This document shows, one piece after another, positions 1-12,055 of a stretch of DNA of 64,000 nucleotides. The position numbers and the translations under genes are program-made. Position 1 is the first letter of the stretch. Each line of letters begins with the position of its first letter. Under the pieces are notes generated by a model. It worked only from the letters and a program-made list of their open reading frames with translations, was not told where the DNA came from and searched no databases. Origin of the DNA: Biscogniauxia marginata. Taxonomy: Eukaryota > Ascomycota > Sordariomycetes > Xylariales > Xylariaceae. The DNA is taken from assembly GCA_022695795.1 (NCBI GenBank), contig MU404094.1, positions 62,001-126,000 on the forward strand, read 5' to 3'.

Positions 1-754
<754 letters not shown>

Positions 755-1465
755 TTGCACCATATCATTACACCCCCTTTTTACGGGTGGTTCGTTGGTT
801 GGTTGGCAGGGAAAACTCGACGAGATCACGATTTTTGCATCTGGGTTTCAATCTGGACTTCATCTCTGTGGCGTTGACAATTACGAGGAGAACGGCGTCT
901 ACATCTCTGAATTAGAGACATGCATGCCTGGTCTCCATATCACTTGGGGTGGCTTCGCCAATTGTCACATGTTGCTTCTGGCACGGCTACAGCAGATATG
1001 AAAAAAAATAAACGTTGATCTACGAGAGTCGCGTTTTCCGTATCGCATCCTTTCAATACGTGACTTATGTGTTAATGCAATACCATGTGGAGCGTAGTCA
1101 TGTAAATGTCAAGTTCTTATTAGGATCCTTGTGTTGATCATTGAATTAGGTAGGTAAATCAACGTTCGTACCTATCTTTGCGAAAGACATCGCCGGAAAA
1201 CAGCGCAATCCACCCCTACCCAGTGAACATCCTACGCTATGCTAGAAACCAACGCGAGTACTCCGTATTAGTATCCCCCCCGTCGCTGACTTAGTCGTAG
1301 ACGCCGGGTCAATTAATTTAGGGGTAGCTGAGGTATATCATCCCATACACTCACTACCTAGTCTTTCCCAACCCCCGACCCTTTCCCCGCGCCACGGCCG
1401 CGGCCCTTTCGCGACTCCTGCGCCTTGGAGGATTCCTGATCATCCGGGCGCAAACTAGCAGGGTC
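755..1465. other. Convergent 3' intergenic region
   Basis: About 710 bases between the 3' ends of the uS11 and RAD26 genes. It holds the expected 3' UTRs, with an AATAAA at 1007-1012 on the plus strand. No other coding or RNA feature is supported. Confidence 0.6.
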
Positions 1466-4400
1466 CTAACCTTGTTTGAGCGCCCAGATGGCCCGCATGC
1501 TCGACCCTTTCTTCTCCATCTTGGCGACGCGGTTGAGGGCGGCCTTGAACTCGGACGACTGGTGGTTGGTGACGCAGTAGGGGTTGAAGTGGTCGACGAG
1601 CAGCTTGGTCGGGACCTGGCCCCCGTGGCGCCTGATGAACTCGGGGATCATCTTCTCGAAGTCCTTGCTGCGCAGCCTCGTCGATGGCGCGGGAGACTGG
1701 TTGCTGTTGTTATTGCCGTTGCTGCCGCCCGGACGAGGAGGCGACGGCGCGTCGAGACCCTGCCGGTTGGCTAGCCCGGAGAGGATGGCGGCGGATCCGG
1801 GGCCGGCGCGGCCGCGCCGGATGTTGGTCGGCCGGCCGCCTTCGCCGACCTCGCCGGTCCAGGTCACGGTGCCGATAGGGATCGAGCGGGCCTGCTCGCC
1901 CGCGCGGCGGAGCGACTCGGCGGCTTGAGCGGCCACGCGGTCCGCCTCTTGCTGGAGCATGCGGCGGCTGGCTTGCGGCTTGGTCTTGCCGTTCATGATC
2001 GTGTCGTGCTCGAGTGCCGAGTGGACGCCGGAGCGTGCGAATATGCCTTCCATGATCCGTGCCTCTTCGGTCGGGGCTGGCTTGGAGTTTGGATCGGGCT
2101 CGTAGTCTTCGAGTCCGGCGACGCCAGCGATGTTGCTGAGGTCTTGGGGCTTGTCGCCTTCCGCTAGTTCATTTGCCGCGAGTGTTTCGGATGCTGGTAG
2201 AGTTGACGCATCTGCTTCGTTCTCGGTCGCTGACTCGTTAAACTTAACTTCCGACCCCTTGAACAGCCTCCCCGTCTCGGTTATATCCTCGTCGACAGAC
2301 CCCAGAGTGAAAAGATCATGCAAGTCGTTCAGCTGGAATGTCGTTCGCTGCTTCGGATCTTTCAGGACCTTATTGCTTAGAAACTGCTTGAAGATTTGAC
2401 GATGATATATCTTCTCCTCGATCGTGCCCGCCGTCATAAGTCGGTAGATTGTGACCTCCTTCTTCTGACCAAGGCGCCATGCTCTCTCACGCGCCTGGAT
2501 ATCTGTCGATGGGTTCCAATCCGGGTCAAAGATAATGACTCGGCTGGCACCAGTTAAATTTGTTCCTAAACCACCAACCTTGGTAGTTAATAGAAAGAGG
2601 TCAATCTCGGGGTCTTCGTTGAACTGGTCCACAAGAGTTTGCCTTTCTTTAATGGCTGTTGAACCATCCATTCGGAGATACTTGATATTTCCTTCATTCT
2701 GTACAAAATTCTCCAGGATGTCCAGCATCTGCACGCCTTGGCTAAACAAGAGGGTCTTGTGACCAAGCCGCTTCCACATATGCAAAAGAGCCTTCACAAC
2801 TTGCATTTTGCCAGACTTGTTTGGCATCCCCCATTTGTAGTCTTGATTCGTTTTTAAAGCAGGAGTCAGGAGGTCCGGGTGATTGCAAATCTTTCGAAGA
2901 ATGTCAATACCAAATAAGGACTGTTTGGTTCTGCTCAAGATGGAGTTCATATCATCTGATTTCAGAAAATCCTCATACTTCGTCTGTTGCGGGAGTGTGA
3001 GCTTGCAAAAGAGAACCTGTTCGCTCTTTTTTGGCAGATCAGCTGCAACATCAACTTTGAGCCGCTGGAGCAAATAAGGACTAATGGCATCTTTGAGCGT
3101 TTCGGCGCATTTCTGTGCAGTCATGATCTGAAGATTTGTAGCATTGGCGTATCCTCCAATTCGTATAGGAATTTCGAACTGGTTTCGGAAGTCTACCAAT
3201 GTTCCTAGTCGCATCGGAAAGATGAAGTCGAATAATGACCATAATTCCATGAGATTGTTCTGCATGGGTGTTCCTGAGAGAATGACACGGTTGGGTGTGC
3301 GCAACTCTTTGCAATAAATCGTAATCGCAGTGTTTGGGTTGCGAATCTTGTGCCCTTCGTCCAGGACCGCGTATCCCCATTCCACTGGGATGAGGATTTT
3401 CCCGTATGTCTGTAAGCCTGCATACGTGGTGACCAAAACATGGCCATGCTTAACAACTCGGTCGACTATTTTCTTAGCAGCCTTTTTAATTCCGCGATCG
3501 TCCCCTCGCTGGTCCCAGCCCATTTCATTGTCCTCGATAATGCCCTCATCCTTAACGTTAAACATGCCGCTTCCAGATGAATGAAGTATCGAAACACGTA
3601 AAGGTGGCCACCAACGGTGAAACTCTTTGACCCATTGTCTTAAGACAGTCGCTGGAGCCACAACGATGACTGGCTTGTCTAGCTGCTTGCTGTAATGCAG
3701 GGCGGCGACGAAGGATATCAACTGGACAGTCTTTCCGAGGCCCATCTCGTCACCAATGATACCTCCTACCTTCTGAAAATAGAGTTCTGCAAGCCACTGC
3801 ACGCCTGTCTTCTGGTAATCAAATAGCGCGGGATATATATCGCCGGGAAGTTTCAAACCGTTGCCAAAATGGTGGTCAGGCTGATCCGGAGAAGGCTTAA
3901 ACCATTCTTCATCTTCATCATTAGCAATTCCTGGTTGCTCAGTAGCCTCATCGCCTCCATCTTGTCGACGGTGATGTCTTGCTCTGCTCCGTCTTTCTAC
4001 CCAGTCCGCAAGTCGTTTCTGGAAGTTTGCCTCATTGCCATCGTCAAGCTTGCTAATGTCTAGTTTCTCTTCATCCTTCGACTTTTTCGTAGGCTTCTTC
4101 CGGGTTTGCTCGGTCAGGTCATAATCATCCGATTCTTGGTCGTATATGAAGTCTGCCTCGGGCGTATCTGTGGCTTGTGGGGTATACTCATCAGATGATG
4201 ATACATCCTTTTGTACACGTCGCTTCTTTCGTGGCCGCAAGGAGAATTCGCTTTCAGCCGATGCGGTGGCTACTTCAGGTTCCTCATCAAACCCCGGTGC
4301 GCGCAAATTCTGGTGAGATCGTGGTTCGTAACCAGCTTGTTCTTCCAGCTCTTCTGCGGCAGCCTCATCTTCGGCATCGACTAAAGCATTCGCCAACTCT

Positions 4401-5002
4401 CCCTCGACACCCTCTGGACGTGGCCCCCCAATATTTGCAAATGGTGTAATTTTACCCGTGCGAATCAGGAATTCACGGTGGCTCTCATTTGGCAGTTTCT
4501 TGCTTCCCCCTTGAACTTGGTCAGCATGACTGCCATCCTGATGTCTCTGTTCGATACGAGCTTGGAAGTCGGCGATATCCCTGTCGGCAATTTCAATCTC
4601 CGAGTCTATGCGAGCTATCTCATCTCGAATCTTTTGTTTTACATCGGGCTTGCCGATAGCCTTGCGAAATCGCTCTTGCTGAGTCTTTTTCTGAGCCTCA
4701 AGTCTGAGGATGTTGGCCTGCGCTTTCTCGATACGCTTCTCATCTCTCTTATCTTCGGCGTCAATCAATGCTAGGTTGGCCTGGTACGTGATGTCTCGTT
4801 CGAGATCTTCCTGATCGCGCACATTGGAGGTCAGGTTTTTGAGAGCGGATGCTTCGTCGAGAGCGTCGGTAGCGATGCCCTCGTCGCCGCGGTCGGAAGT
4901 TGAGGCTGCGCGTGCAATTGCGGAATGCGCGACGGGTTGCTCGGAATCCATTGTGTTCGTATCGGGATTCTTAGCAGAATTATGGTTCTCATCAGAGGCC
5001 AT
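1466..5002 (-). CDS. RAD26: RAD26/CSB (ERCC6)-type SNF2 DNA translocase
   Basis: Single-exon protein of 1178 residues. RAD26/CSB acts in transcription-coupled nucleotide excision repair, binding RNA polymerase II stalled at lesions. Seen in the sequence: a charged helical N-terminal region (about 50-155), acidic and basic low-complexity stretches (about 200-375), then the SNF2 ATPase. Motif I is GDEMGLGKT (417-425), the DEGH box is at 548-551, motif III is SGTPMQN (576-582), and the C-terminal helicase motifs are TTKVGGLGTN (806-815) and QARERAWRLGQ (836-846). The tail ends in a conserved block with FIRRHGGQVPTKLLVDHF, as in fungal Rad26/Rhp26. Length is close to the family norm. The ATG at 5002 precedes an open acidic N-terminus with no better upstream start. 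The last 600 bases of the gene are far richer in GC than the rest. Confidence 0.95.
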   Translation of the reverse strand: MASDENHNSAKNPDTNTMDSEQPVAHSAIARAASTSDRGDEGIATDALDEASALKNLTSNVRDQEDLERDITYQANLALIDAEDKRDEKRIEKAQANILRLEAQKKTQQERFRKAIGKPDVKQKIRDEIARIDSEIEIADRDIADFQARIEQRHQDGSHADQVQGGSKKLPNESHREFLIRTGKITPFANIGGPRPEGVEGELANALVDAEDEAAAEELEEQAGYEPRSHQNLRAPGFDEEPEVATASAESEFSLRPRKKRRVQKDVSSSDEYTPQATDTPEADFIYDQESDDYDLTEQTRKKPTKKSKDEEKLDISKLDDGNEANFQKRLADWVERRSRARHHRRQDGGDEATEQPGIANDEDEEWFKPSPDQPDHHFGNGLKLPGDIYPALFDYQKTGVQWLAELYFQKVGGIIGDEMGLGKTVQLISFVAALHYSKQLDKPVIVVAPATVLRQWVKEFHRWWPPLRVSILHSSGSGMFNVKDEGIIEDNEMGWDQRGDDRGIKKAAKKIVDRVVKHGHVLVTTYAGLQTYGKILIPVEWGYAVLDEGHKIRNPNTAITIYCKELRTPNRVILSGTPMQNNLMELWSLFDFIFPMRLGTLVDFRNQFEIPIRIGGYANATNLQIMTAQKCAETLKDAISPYLLQRLKVDVAADLPKKSEQVLFCKLTLPQQTKYEDFLKSDDMNSILSRTKQSLFGIDILRKICNHPDLLTPALKTNQDYKWGMPNKSGKMQVVKALLHMWKRLGHKTLLFSQGVQMLDILENFVQNEGNIKYLRMDGSTAIKERQTLVDQFNEDPEIDLFLLTTKVGGLGTNLTGASRVIIFDPDWNPSTDIQARERAWRLGQKKEVTIYRLMTAGTIEEKIYHRQIFKQFLSNKVLKDPKQRTTFQLNDLHDLFTLGSVDEDITETGRLFKGSEVKFNESATENEADASTLPASETLAANELAEGDKPQDLSNIAGVAGLEDYEPDPNSKPAPTEEARIMEGIFARSGVHSALEHDTIMNGKTKPQASRRMLQQEADRVAAQAAESLRRAGEQARSIPIGTVTWTGEVGEGGRPTNIRRGRAGPGSAAILSGLANRQGLDAPSPPRPGGSNGNNNSNQSPAPSTRLRSKDFEKMIPEFIRRHGGQVPTKLLVDHFNPYCVTNHQSSEFKAALNRVAKMEKKGSSMRAIWALKQG

Positions 5003-6951
5003 TTTTACGGGTGATACGGTGCAAGGCCATGTAAATAGATGTAGATGTGTGGAATGAATGAAGGGACTGGGAGGAACACAAGGAGGTGCAAAATTGAATT
5101 GTCAATGGGACTAGACTAGATGGTGACTCAAAAGTCAAGGGTGGCAAGCTAGTAGGATAAGGGAAAGGTCATTTGCCGAGAATTACTACGAATCGTGAGG
5201 CTCTTTATTAACTGCGATCGGAAGATCGCGAATGCTGCCTGCGAGGTTGTAAGATGTAAGATTGCGATATTGAAAGCGACTCGAATGACGCAGAAGAACA
5301 GGGGTGTCTGATTGGACGTCTGATTGGGTAAGTGCGCTCTTATCGATAGAGTATGATGCGGTACGTAAGAGACCCAGCTGGTTGGTTAGTACCTTATAGA
5401 TACTACCTAATCTGTACTTGCATATGAAGATCGCTCGACTGAGAACTTAATCTTCGATATTTTCTTAGATTAATAGGTACATCGGTAATTAATGTATAAA
5501 AAATAAAAATAAAATCTATATCTAGTAGTCTCTAGCGCATATATAAAAATAGGCCCGGAGGTTAAAAGGTTCCCTTTCAACTGCATCCGTAACCTTTGTC
5601 ACGGCAGCAAGCATAAAGATGTCATGCGCATCCGTGTTTGCTAGATTAAGCTAAATCGATCAAATACCTAAAAGTGGAAAAGAGAGTCGCCTTTAAGTAC
5701 CTAGAAAATCAAACACCTGGACAATTTCAAAATCCCTAGTGGATAGGTGCCTTCTTGGCAAGACGTCGATAATTATCAACTGCGGCATTCAAATCTATCG
5801 AGACATTGCTTATGTGCTGGTGAAACTACCACATCTTGCATTATTTTTAGATTCAATGCACGTTTCGTTTCCTAGCTTAAGGCAGGATCTGCCCAGCTAC
5901 TAGCTACATAGCTACGCCGCTGTGGATTTTATAACCTCTAGCAAAGCCACTCGGCCAAGATGGATTCTCACCGGGGTTGTGGCACTTGAAGACCAGTTCA
6001 AATGGTTTCTAGTTTTCATTACTTAAAGTAAATTCCATGCTCTACCGCTTCCCCTTCCTGATTATCACCATATACCGGTGAATAACGAGCTAACTTTTTA
6101 ATATGGAGACTCTATAATACACTGTCAAGAATCTCACCACTTCGAATCCTTCCATCACAGATCCCCGGCAAATGGAACCCTTCAAACCCTAGCGTGGGCA
6201 GCCTGGCTCAAGCCCCAAGAAGCCATGCAACGGTTCTACCGGTCCTCTTACCATGTGTGTCACTTGAAGACTGGCTGATACGATATAGTGTAGGTTGCAG
6301 TTCGACCCCGACTCCTCAAGGCACAGTTCCCTCACCAAAAGAGGCGATATGCAGGACCGAGTACTACGGTGAAATGTTCATGTCTGGACACCTGCCGATC
6401 TGGGGAAACCTCGTCTGACCTTACCTGACCTCGAGGTGGACGAGCAGGGACAGGATGGTTGCATTGGATGGGATATTCCAGTTTCTGTGCAGCTGAGCAC
6501 AAGGCCTTGGATTACATTGGCCAGAAGTCAAAGCCCTAGCGCTGGAATCCCTCGTGCGAAACGTTTCGATGGGGCACGTCCCCGACGCCCGCATTGGCTC
6601 AGTGTTGGGCGGCCCCTGACAGCTTACATCCGTTTTGTCACTGGCCTATAGACAACCACGGACAAGCCAACCCGCCACCCAGCGTGGCAATGAGAACATA
6701 CATAGCAGCCCAGCTTAGGAATCCTTCCTGTTCCATGGCGGATACCTAGCCGGCTTCGCCTCGACTAGTTACACTAGGTATGTAGGTTAGTAGATCATGG
6801 TGACCCACAACCGAGTCGGCGTCAGCAGCTGTATAAGTTACCTAAAGACGGGCGCTATCTCGTGAAACAGAAACATGTCCTGCCTACGTCTCCCATCACC
6901 ACCTCTACAGGTATCCGGCAGCTTTCCGAAGCTGCAGAAACCGTCTCAGAG
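5003..6951. other. Divergent intergenic region, RAD26 / GH18
   Basis: About 1.9 kb between divergently transcribed RAD26 and the GH18 gene, so it should contain both promoters. A TATAAG lies at about 6830, some 120 bases before the GH18 start. Several open frames of 60-75 codons occur, but none shows a recognisable motif or splice pattern. Nothing else is supported. Confidence 0.5.
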
Positions 6952-8112
6952 ATGTTGGCCTGCAATGCTACCACCTGGGTGGCGAGGCTGTTCCCCTTCC
7001 TCGTCCCGCTTACATGTCAAGCCGCCGAGGTGGCAGCCGGAGATATCCACCGAGTCGTGCTCTATTACCAGACGACAAACTATAACAACAGCGACACGAG
7101 CCACGTATCGCTGCTGCCCCTGATTAACAGCGCGCCTTCGATATCCGTAACCCACGTTCTGGTTGCCGCGGTCCACATCGTGGACGAGGATAACGGTATA
7201 AGGCTCAACGACTACCCGCCCGACAACGAGAGATTCGATCAGGTGTGGAGCGACGCGGCGGAGCTCCAGGCAAAGGGTGTTACCGTCATGGCCATGGTCG
7301 GCGGCGCCGCTGCCGGTTCTTGGACTCGACTCGACGGTGACGATGAACAATTTGAGCATTATTATGGGCCTCTCCATGACAGTATGTAGCATCCAAGTTA
7401 TATATTGCCCGTCGTGGGTGCATATTTTACTCTATACCTCTGTGGTATAATTAAAAGTAGACTAACTAAAGACGTCGCAGTGATCGGAACATATAACTTG
7501 CAGGGCCTAGACTTGGACGTCGAGCAGTCTATGTCCCTCACCGGCATTATCCGCCTCATTGACCGGCTCAAGGCGGACTTCGGCGACGACTTCATCATCA
7601 CCCTGGCGCCCGTGGCCTCGGCGCTGACGGAGGGCGGCAGCAACCTCAGCGGCTTCGACTACTTCGACCTGGAGGCCCAGCGCGGGGACCAGATCGCCTT
7701 CTACAACGGGCAGTTCTACTCCGGGTTCGCCAGCGCCGGCTCGGCGCGGGACTACGAGTCCGTCCTCGACGACGGCTTCCCGGCCGAGAAGGTCGTCATG
7801 GGCCTGCTGACCAACGACGACAACGGCAGCGGCTTCGTCGACCTCGACGCCCAGGCCCCCGTGCTCGAGGAGCTCGTGCGCGAGAACGCGAACTTCGGCG
7901 GCGTCGCCGCCTGGGAGTACTTCAACTCGGTGCCCGGCGGCACCGAAGCCCCCTGGGAGTGGGCCGCCTGGATGGCTGACCACATGGCCGAGGCCGCCGC
8001 CAAGGAGAAGCAGGAGATTCCCACCAGGGAAGCCGTGTGGAGAAGCGTGCGGAAGGCAGGAAGGAGAGTCCGCCGCGAGGGGAGGAGGGTATACAGAGAT
8101 TACATCGCCTAA
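6952..8112 (+). CDS. Secreted GH18-family protein (chitinase or endo-N-acetylglucosaminidase type)
   Basis: Two exons, 6952-7381 and 7481-8112. They are joined by a 99-nt GT-AG intron with a clear ACTAAC branch point near 7460, giving 353 residues. The ATG at 6952 is preferred because it opens a hydrophobic leader (residues 1-24, ending CQA) typical of a signal peptide; the frame upstream has no ATG. The GH18 active-site strand reads QGLDLDVE (151-158), with Glu158 as the expected catalytic acid and MVGG (115-118) as the SxGG-like strand. The first Asp of the usual DxxDxDxE is Gln here. GH18 enzymes hydrolyse beta-1,4-linked GlcNAc in chitin or N-glycans. The compact barrel and text such as FDYFDLEAQRGDQIAFYNGQFY resemble the fungal class III / endo-N-acetylglucosaminidase branch more than class V. 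The C-terminus is strongly basic (many Arg). Substrate is not settled. Confidence 0.85.
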
Positions 8113-10687
8113 AACTAGCGGACGTCTCGTTTTGTGGCGTCTATGTGTGTTAAGAGATACCCGGCACGGCCTACTTACGAGGAGAGTTTGGACATGTCTA
8201 TACACCAGAACTGCTGAAAAGGGTTAGATTGCCCTATTATTGGTATATAATACTATGATATTAGTCTATATATTTATTTCATGCCTGAATATGCCGTCAC
8301 TCTATTGCCGAGTTGGCAGTTCGTAATTCCCATGGTCACCGGCAACCGAGCCAGCCCGTTCTTTACACCAACCCCAGAGGACGCTAGCAATATAGTTGAA
8401 GGACTCGCTATGATAAACTGTTAAGGCTATCCCCTATTTAGCCAGCTATATACCCCTATAACCCTATAGCCGAGACATAACCGAAACCTAGGTTCGCTAC
8501 TGTATTTAGTATGGGCATAGCGGTAGCTAGATATTTCTTGCTTGTATTTTAATAGACTCATCCTTGGATGCAATATAAACCTTGCTCATTGACAAGGTTG
8601 GTAGTGGCCATCCATCGTATCTTCTCGTGGTCCACCATAACCCTAGATCATATCATGTATGTCTCGTTCCCTGCTCATGATCTGATGATTGCAGTAAAAC
8701 GCCTTCTAACTAAGGGCACAGCACCGACAGCGTCATGGGTATAGACCACCCAGAAGTGAACTACATATCCGGGGAGAGGAGGGGTAGTCGCATATCGAAC
8801 ACTACACCGTCGTCCAAGTCATATACGCAGCAAATAGCACTATAGAGGCCCGGAATTCTTATCTCATGACCTATCTTCTTATTACATGCTAGACTAGGGA
8901 CGACCTGTTTATCTCCTGACCCTCTCCCTGCGGCTGAATTAAGCTCCCAACAGCGTTAAGTTTGCGCCGCACCTTCTGTCGCTCCTGCGCTTATACACCT
9001 TCGCCTAACAAATGCAAGTAGACATTGCGGGTTTACCTACCTCGTAACCTGCGCAGGTTAATATCGCCGGCACACTATGACGGCGAGAGCTGCCCTCGTC
9101 GTCGCCAGTTAATAGATTCGGGGCTAGAAAGCCTTATCCAGCCAGTATCCATATGTACATAAAACTGACTACACGTAGCAGCCCAGGGGCCCTATCTCCC
9201 TGATTCTCTCCTCTTCGTCTCATTGTTTTGTTTGAGATATATTTCATTTCTAGCAGGTCGGGCTAGCCTATCATGAGTGTCGTCAGTTATGGCCTTAAGC
9301 TTAAAGGCTTTATTGCTGTATTTTTGTACCTCTTTTTTTTTTCCTCACGAAGCAAGCACCGTTGTATAACAGGCCTTCGAAGTTATACATATCAATCGAT
9401 GTTTAAATGCATTATATACAATTGCATAGGTATTTATGTTTTATAGGAATGTTCATGCATACGACGACGAGCCATCATCATCATCATCATCATCATCACG
9501 CTCAGTTGACTAATTTCTTGGGCTCTGGCTATGACTACTATTTCGAGGGACATCTCATATATAGCTTTGCGATGAATTCCAGATTCAGGCTTCCGGCTGA
9601 TACTGACTACATAGTTTACTATATGAACCATATATTATTCAGGGAACTATGAAAATGGCAACTCTCGGTCTCATTGCTAGCTGAGGTCGTTTCGCTTCCT
9701 TTCATGAACCTCGGGGATATTCGACCGAAACCTGTACAAGCGATAACCTGTGCTCGATTACCCACCCAAGGCTTATACATATGCCCCCCCCCCTCTTTTT
9801 TTGTCCTTCAAACTCCTTATAGGCTTTACGCAGACTAGCCCGTGAAGACTATAAAAACGGCTATAGTCATTAGTTAGGACTCTGTTTTGCTATAAAGACC
9901 TCTTCACAGAGCCTCATATCATGGGAGCTGTGTGATAGCAGGCTTATAGGTAGATCGACATCCGTATAAGCCTAAGCGCCGCACCATCTAAGCAAGGTAC
10001 CATTCGCTTCAGATGCTTGAAATCCCGGGGATAATCCTCCAACCAACCAAAGCCGTTGGATTGCAATAGCAGCAGTGGCTTGCGGCGAAGATAAGTTTCT
10101 CAGCCCGCAAGTAGATATTAACATGCAATTATAAGAAAGAGCGTTGTGTCGCACACCTTTCCTCAGACTTAATCGTGCTAGGCTCGCTATCATTTATTGA
10201 TGATATGCATCAGTTGCTAAGCCTGATGCATAGCAACCCCCCCCCCTCCTCTGCAACACTGAATTAGGGGATTTGGCAGGATTCTGATTAAGCATATCGA
10301 GATAAAACCAACACACACATGGTGGCCGGTGCTCTGTATTAGAGCTGAGTCCTCTCTACCCCTGTGAATCCATATGATCCCAATCTGGAGTTACCTGTGT
10401 CAAGATAGGTTAGGTTAGTCTCTATACATCACTGCGAGATTCTTCGCCTCGTGGCTGCAGGACTATAATAAGTCACTACCATCAATTTACGAGCTACTTA
10501 CGAGTTCAAGACGCAATTTCGATTCGATCATTCGACTTCGTACCTAGGTACCTTTTCAACAACGGACACGTGAAAAGACAATCTCACGTCTACCCAATAT
10601 GCCGTATATCCAGGGGGATGGACAAATTGGTTCCGCCCATCTTCGGCACGACTCTCACTCTCACGCAGCGGGATAGCGGCCTAGTGA
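8113..10687. other. Gene-free, TpA-rich region
   Basis: About 2.6 kb with no supported gene. Stretches around 8230-8560 and 9840-9960 are dense in TA dinucleotides (CTATAT, CTATAG, TATAAA), as expected for old, mutated repeat DNA. A (CAT)n tract lies at 9473-9499. No long terminal repeats or terminal inverted repeats could be recognised by eye. Confidence 0.45.
9473..9499 (+). repeat. (CAT)9 microsatellite
   Basis: Perfect trinucleotide run in non-coding DNA, with the last unit CAC. It creates an artificial poly-His frame that has no support as a protein. Confidence 0.95.
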
Positions 10688-12055
10688 TTGCCTTTGCAAA
10701 TTAAAATTTTATTATTATTATTATTCTTCTTTTATCTTTTTTGCGACCATCGTAGCCGCCAGGTTTTGGCGGATTACCTGCCTGTGCGATCACCAACGTC
10801 AGGTTATCCTTCGAAACTCGTCTTCTCCGAATTCGCATGGTCTCCGAAGGATGCTCACAGACAGCAATACATCTCAACCCTTCCGATGACATTACTCGTG
10901 GCTGCTTGTCTGGGGGCTTTCCTTAGTCGTCACCTCCTACTTTCCACCGTCGATACCGAGCTCCACGGGCCAAGAAATACTGTTCTCCCTCGGCTCTGGC
11001 GGTATCTTCGACTACCACGCAGGCTGCGCTGGGCAACTACGCAGAGTACCGCACACTCATGCTGTTTATGCGAGCGGAACATATCGCCAGCGCCCCCCCC
11101 AACTATACATACCCAGCAATGCTATGCCAACAACTCGGGTAGTCTCGACTGTGCAGGGTTCGTCACGGATCGCAATCCGAGCTCCGTCGATAGTAGAGAG
11201 AGTAGCCCTTTCCATCATGACATGCATGCTTCGGACCAACACCGACAAACAATTTGCTTGCTCTCTCCAGGCTTGATAGACACCAATGATTATGTTGGCA
11301 TTAATCGCGTAAAGAGCCAAGGGGAACCCAGTTCAAGACCTTCGCCTGCACTGCAGCGCCCCTTGTGACCGACGGCTACACGACGCATTTCCCGGAAATC
11401 CCAAGTTTTCAAACACATGTCTTTTCGGTACTTTTTGGCATATCCTTCCTGTTCACCGGAGGGGGGCCTAATAAAAACTAATATCTTTCATCGTCGAGCC
11501 CACACTATCGTATCTCCACCAACCGCACATCGAAGTACAAGCAGTACGCCTACCTCTCGAGGGTGACAAAAGAGGGCGTCCGACCGCGTCGTCTCGTCGG
11601 ACGCTCTCGAGGAGCCCGGATTGGGGACGCGGTCGCACGCTGCAGAGTTTATGCCCGTCACCCAGAAAGACGAGGTTTCAGCTTGTCTAGATCTTAAGGC
11701 CTCGGACCACTCGAGGCTACGTCGTCTTCCACCGACCAATTATGATCGGTACGAGGACGACGACACGCAACTAGCGGATAGAAATGTATTATATTCAACG
11801 GCCAGGCTACGCGACCCCGCAGGTCGTCCGGCAATCGATTTGATAGCATGGTCGAGGAGCCTGAGGCCCAATATTTCTAATCTATCCCAGGCTCTAGAAA
11901 CGATTACCTGCCAATTGGCACAGGATGAACAACGACAGTCCTTCGAAACCCCAAGTCCGAACCAAACATCTAGCCTATCAGTTGAGCGGTCCGATGTGGG
12001 CACGAGTCCTTCAAGGCGGCAAAACCACCCGTCAGCCGAATCAGACGTCCACTAA
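10688..12055 (+). pseudogene. Decayed fungal membrane-protein-like gene with several frameshifts
   Basis: Continuous protein-like text runs left to right but changes reading frame repeatedly. It is in one frame to about 10,925. It shifts at 10,929 into VTSYFPPSIPSSTGQEI... FDYHAGC, then at about 11,026 into ALGNYAEYRTLMLF... NYTYPAM. At about 11,120 it returns to CYANNSGSLDCAGFVTDR... and reads to about 11,325. From 11,332 another frame reads FKTFACTAAPLVTDGYTTHF, and from 11,567 to 12,055 a hydrophilic tail follows. Neighbouring segments abut with no room for introns, so the changes are indels. The cysteine-rich segments suggest the extracellular loop of a fungal membrane protein; I do not recognise the family by name. 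No ATG start or intact frame exists. Sequencing error at homopolymers could explain one shift but hardly all of them. Confidence 0.7.

Noticed and set aside
6862..6951. Longer start for the GH18 protein
   Set aside because: The upstream codon is GTG, which is not an expected nuclear fungal start; the ATG at 6952 opens a proper signal peptide.
9407..9652. 81-codon frame with a poly-His run
   Set aside because: The His run comes from the (CAT)n microsatellite; the rest has no protein-like pattern.
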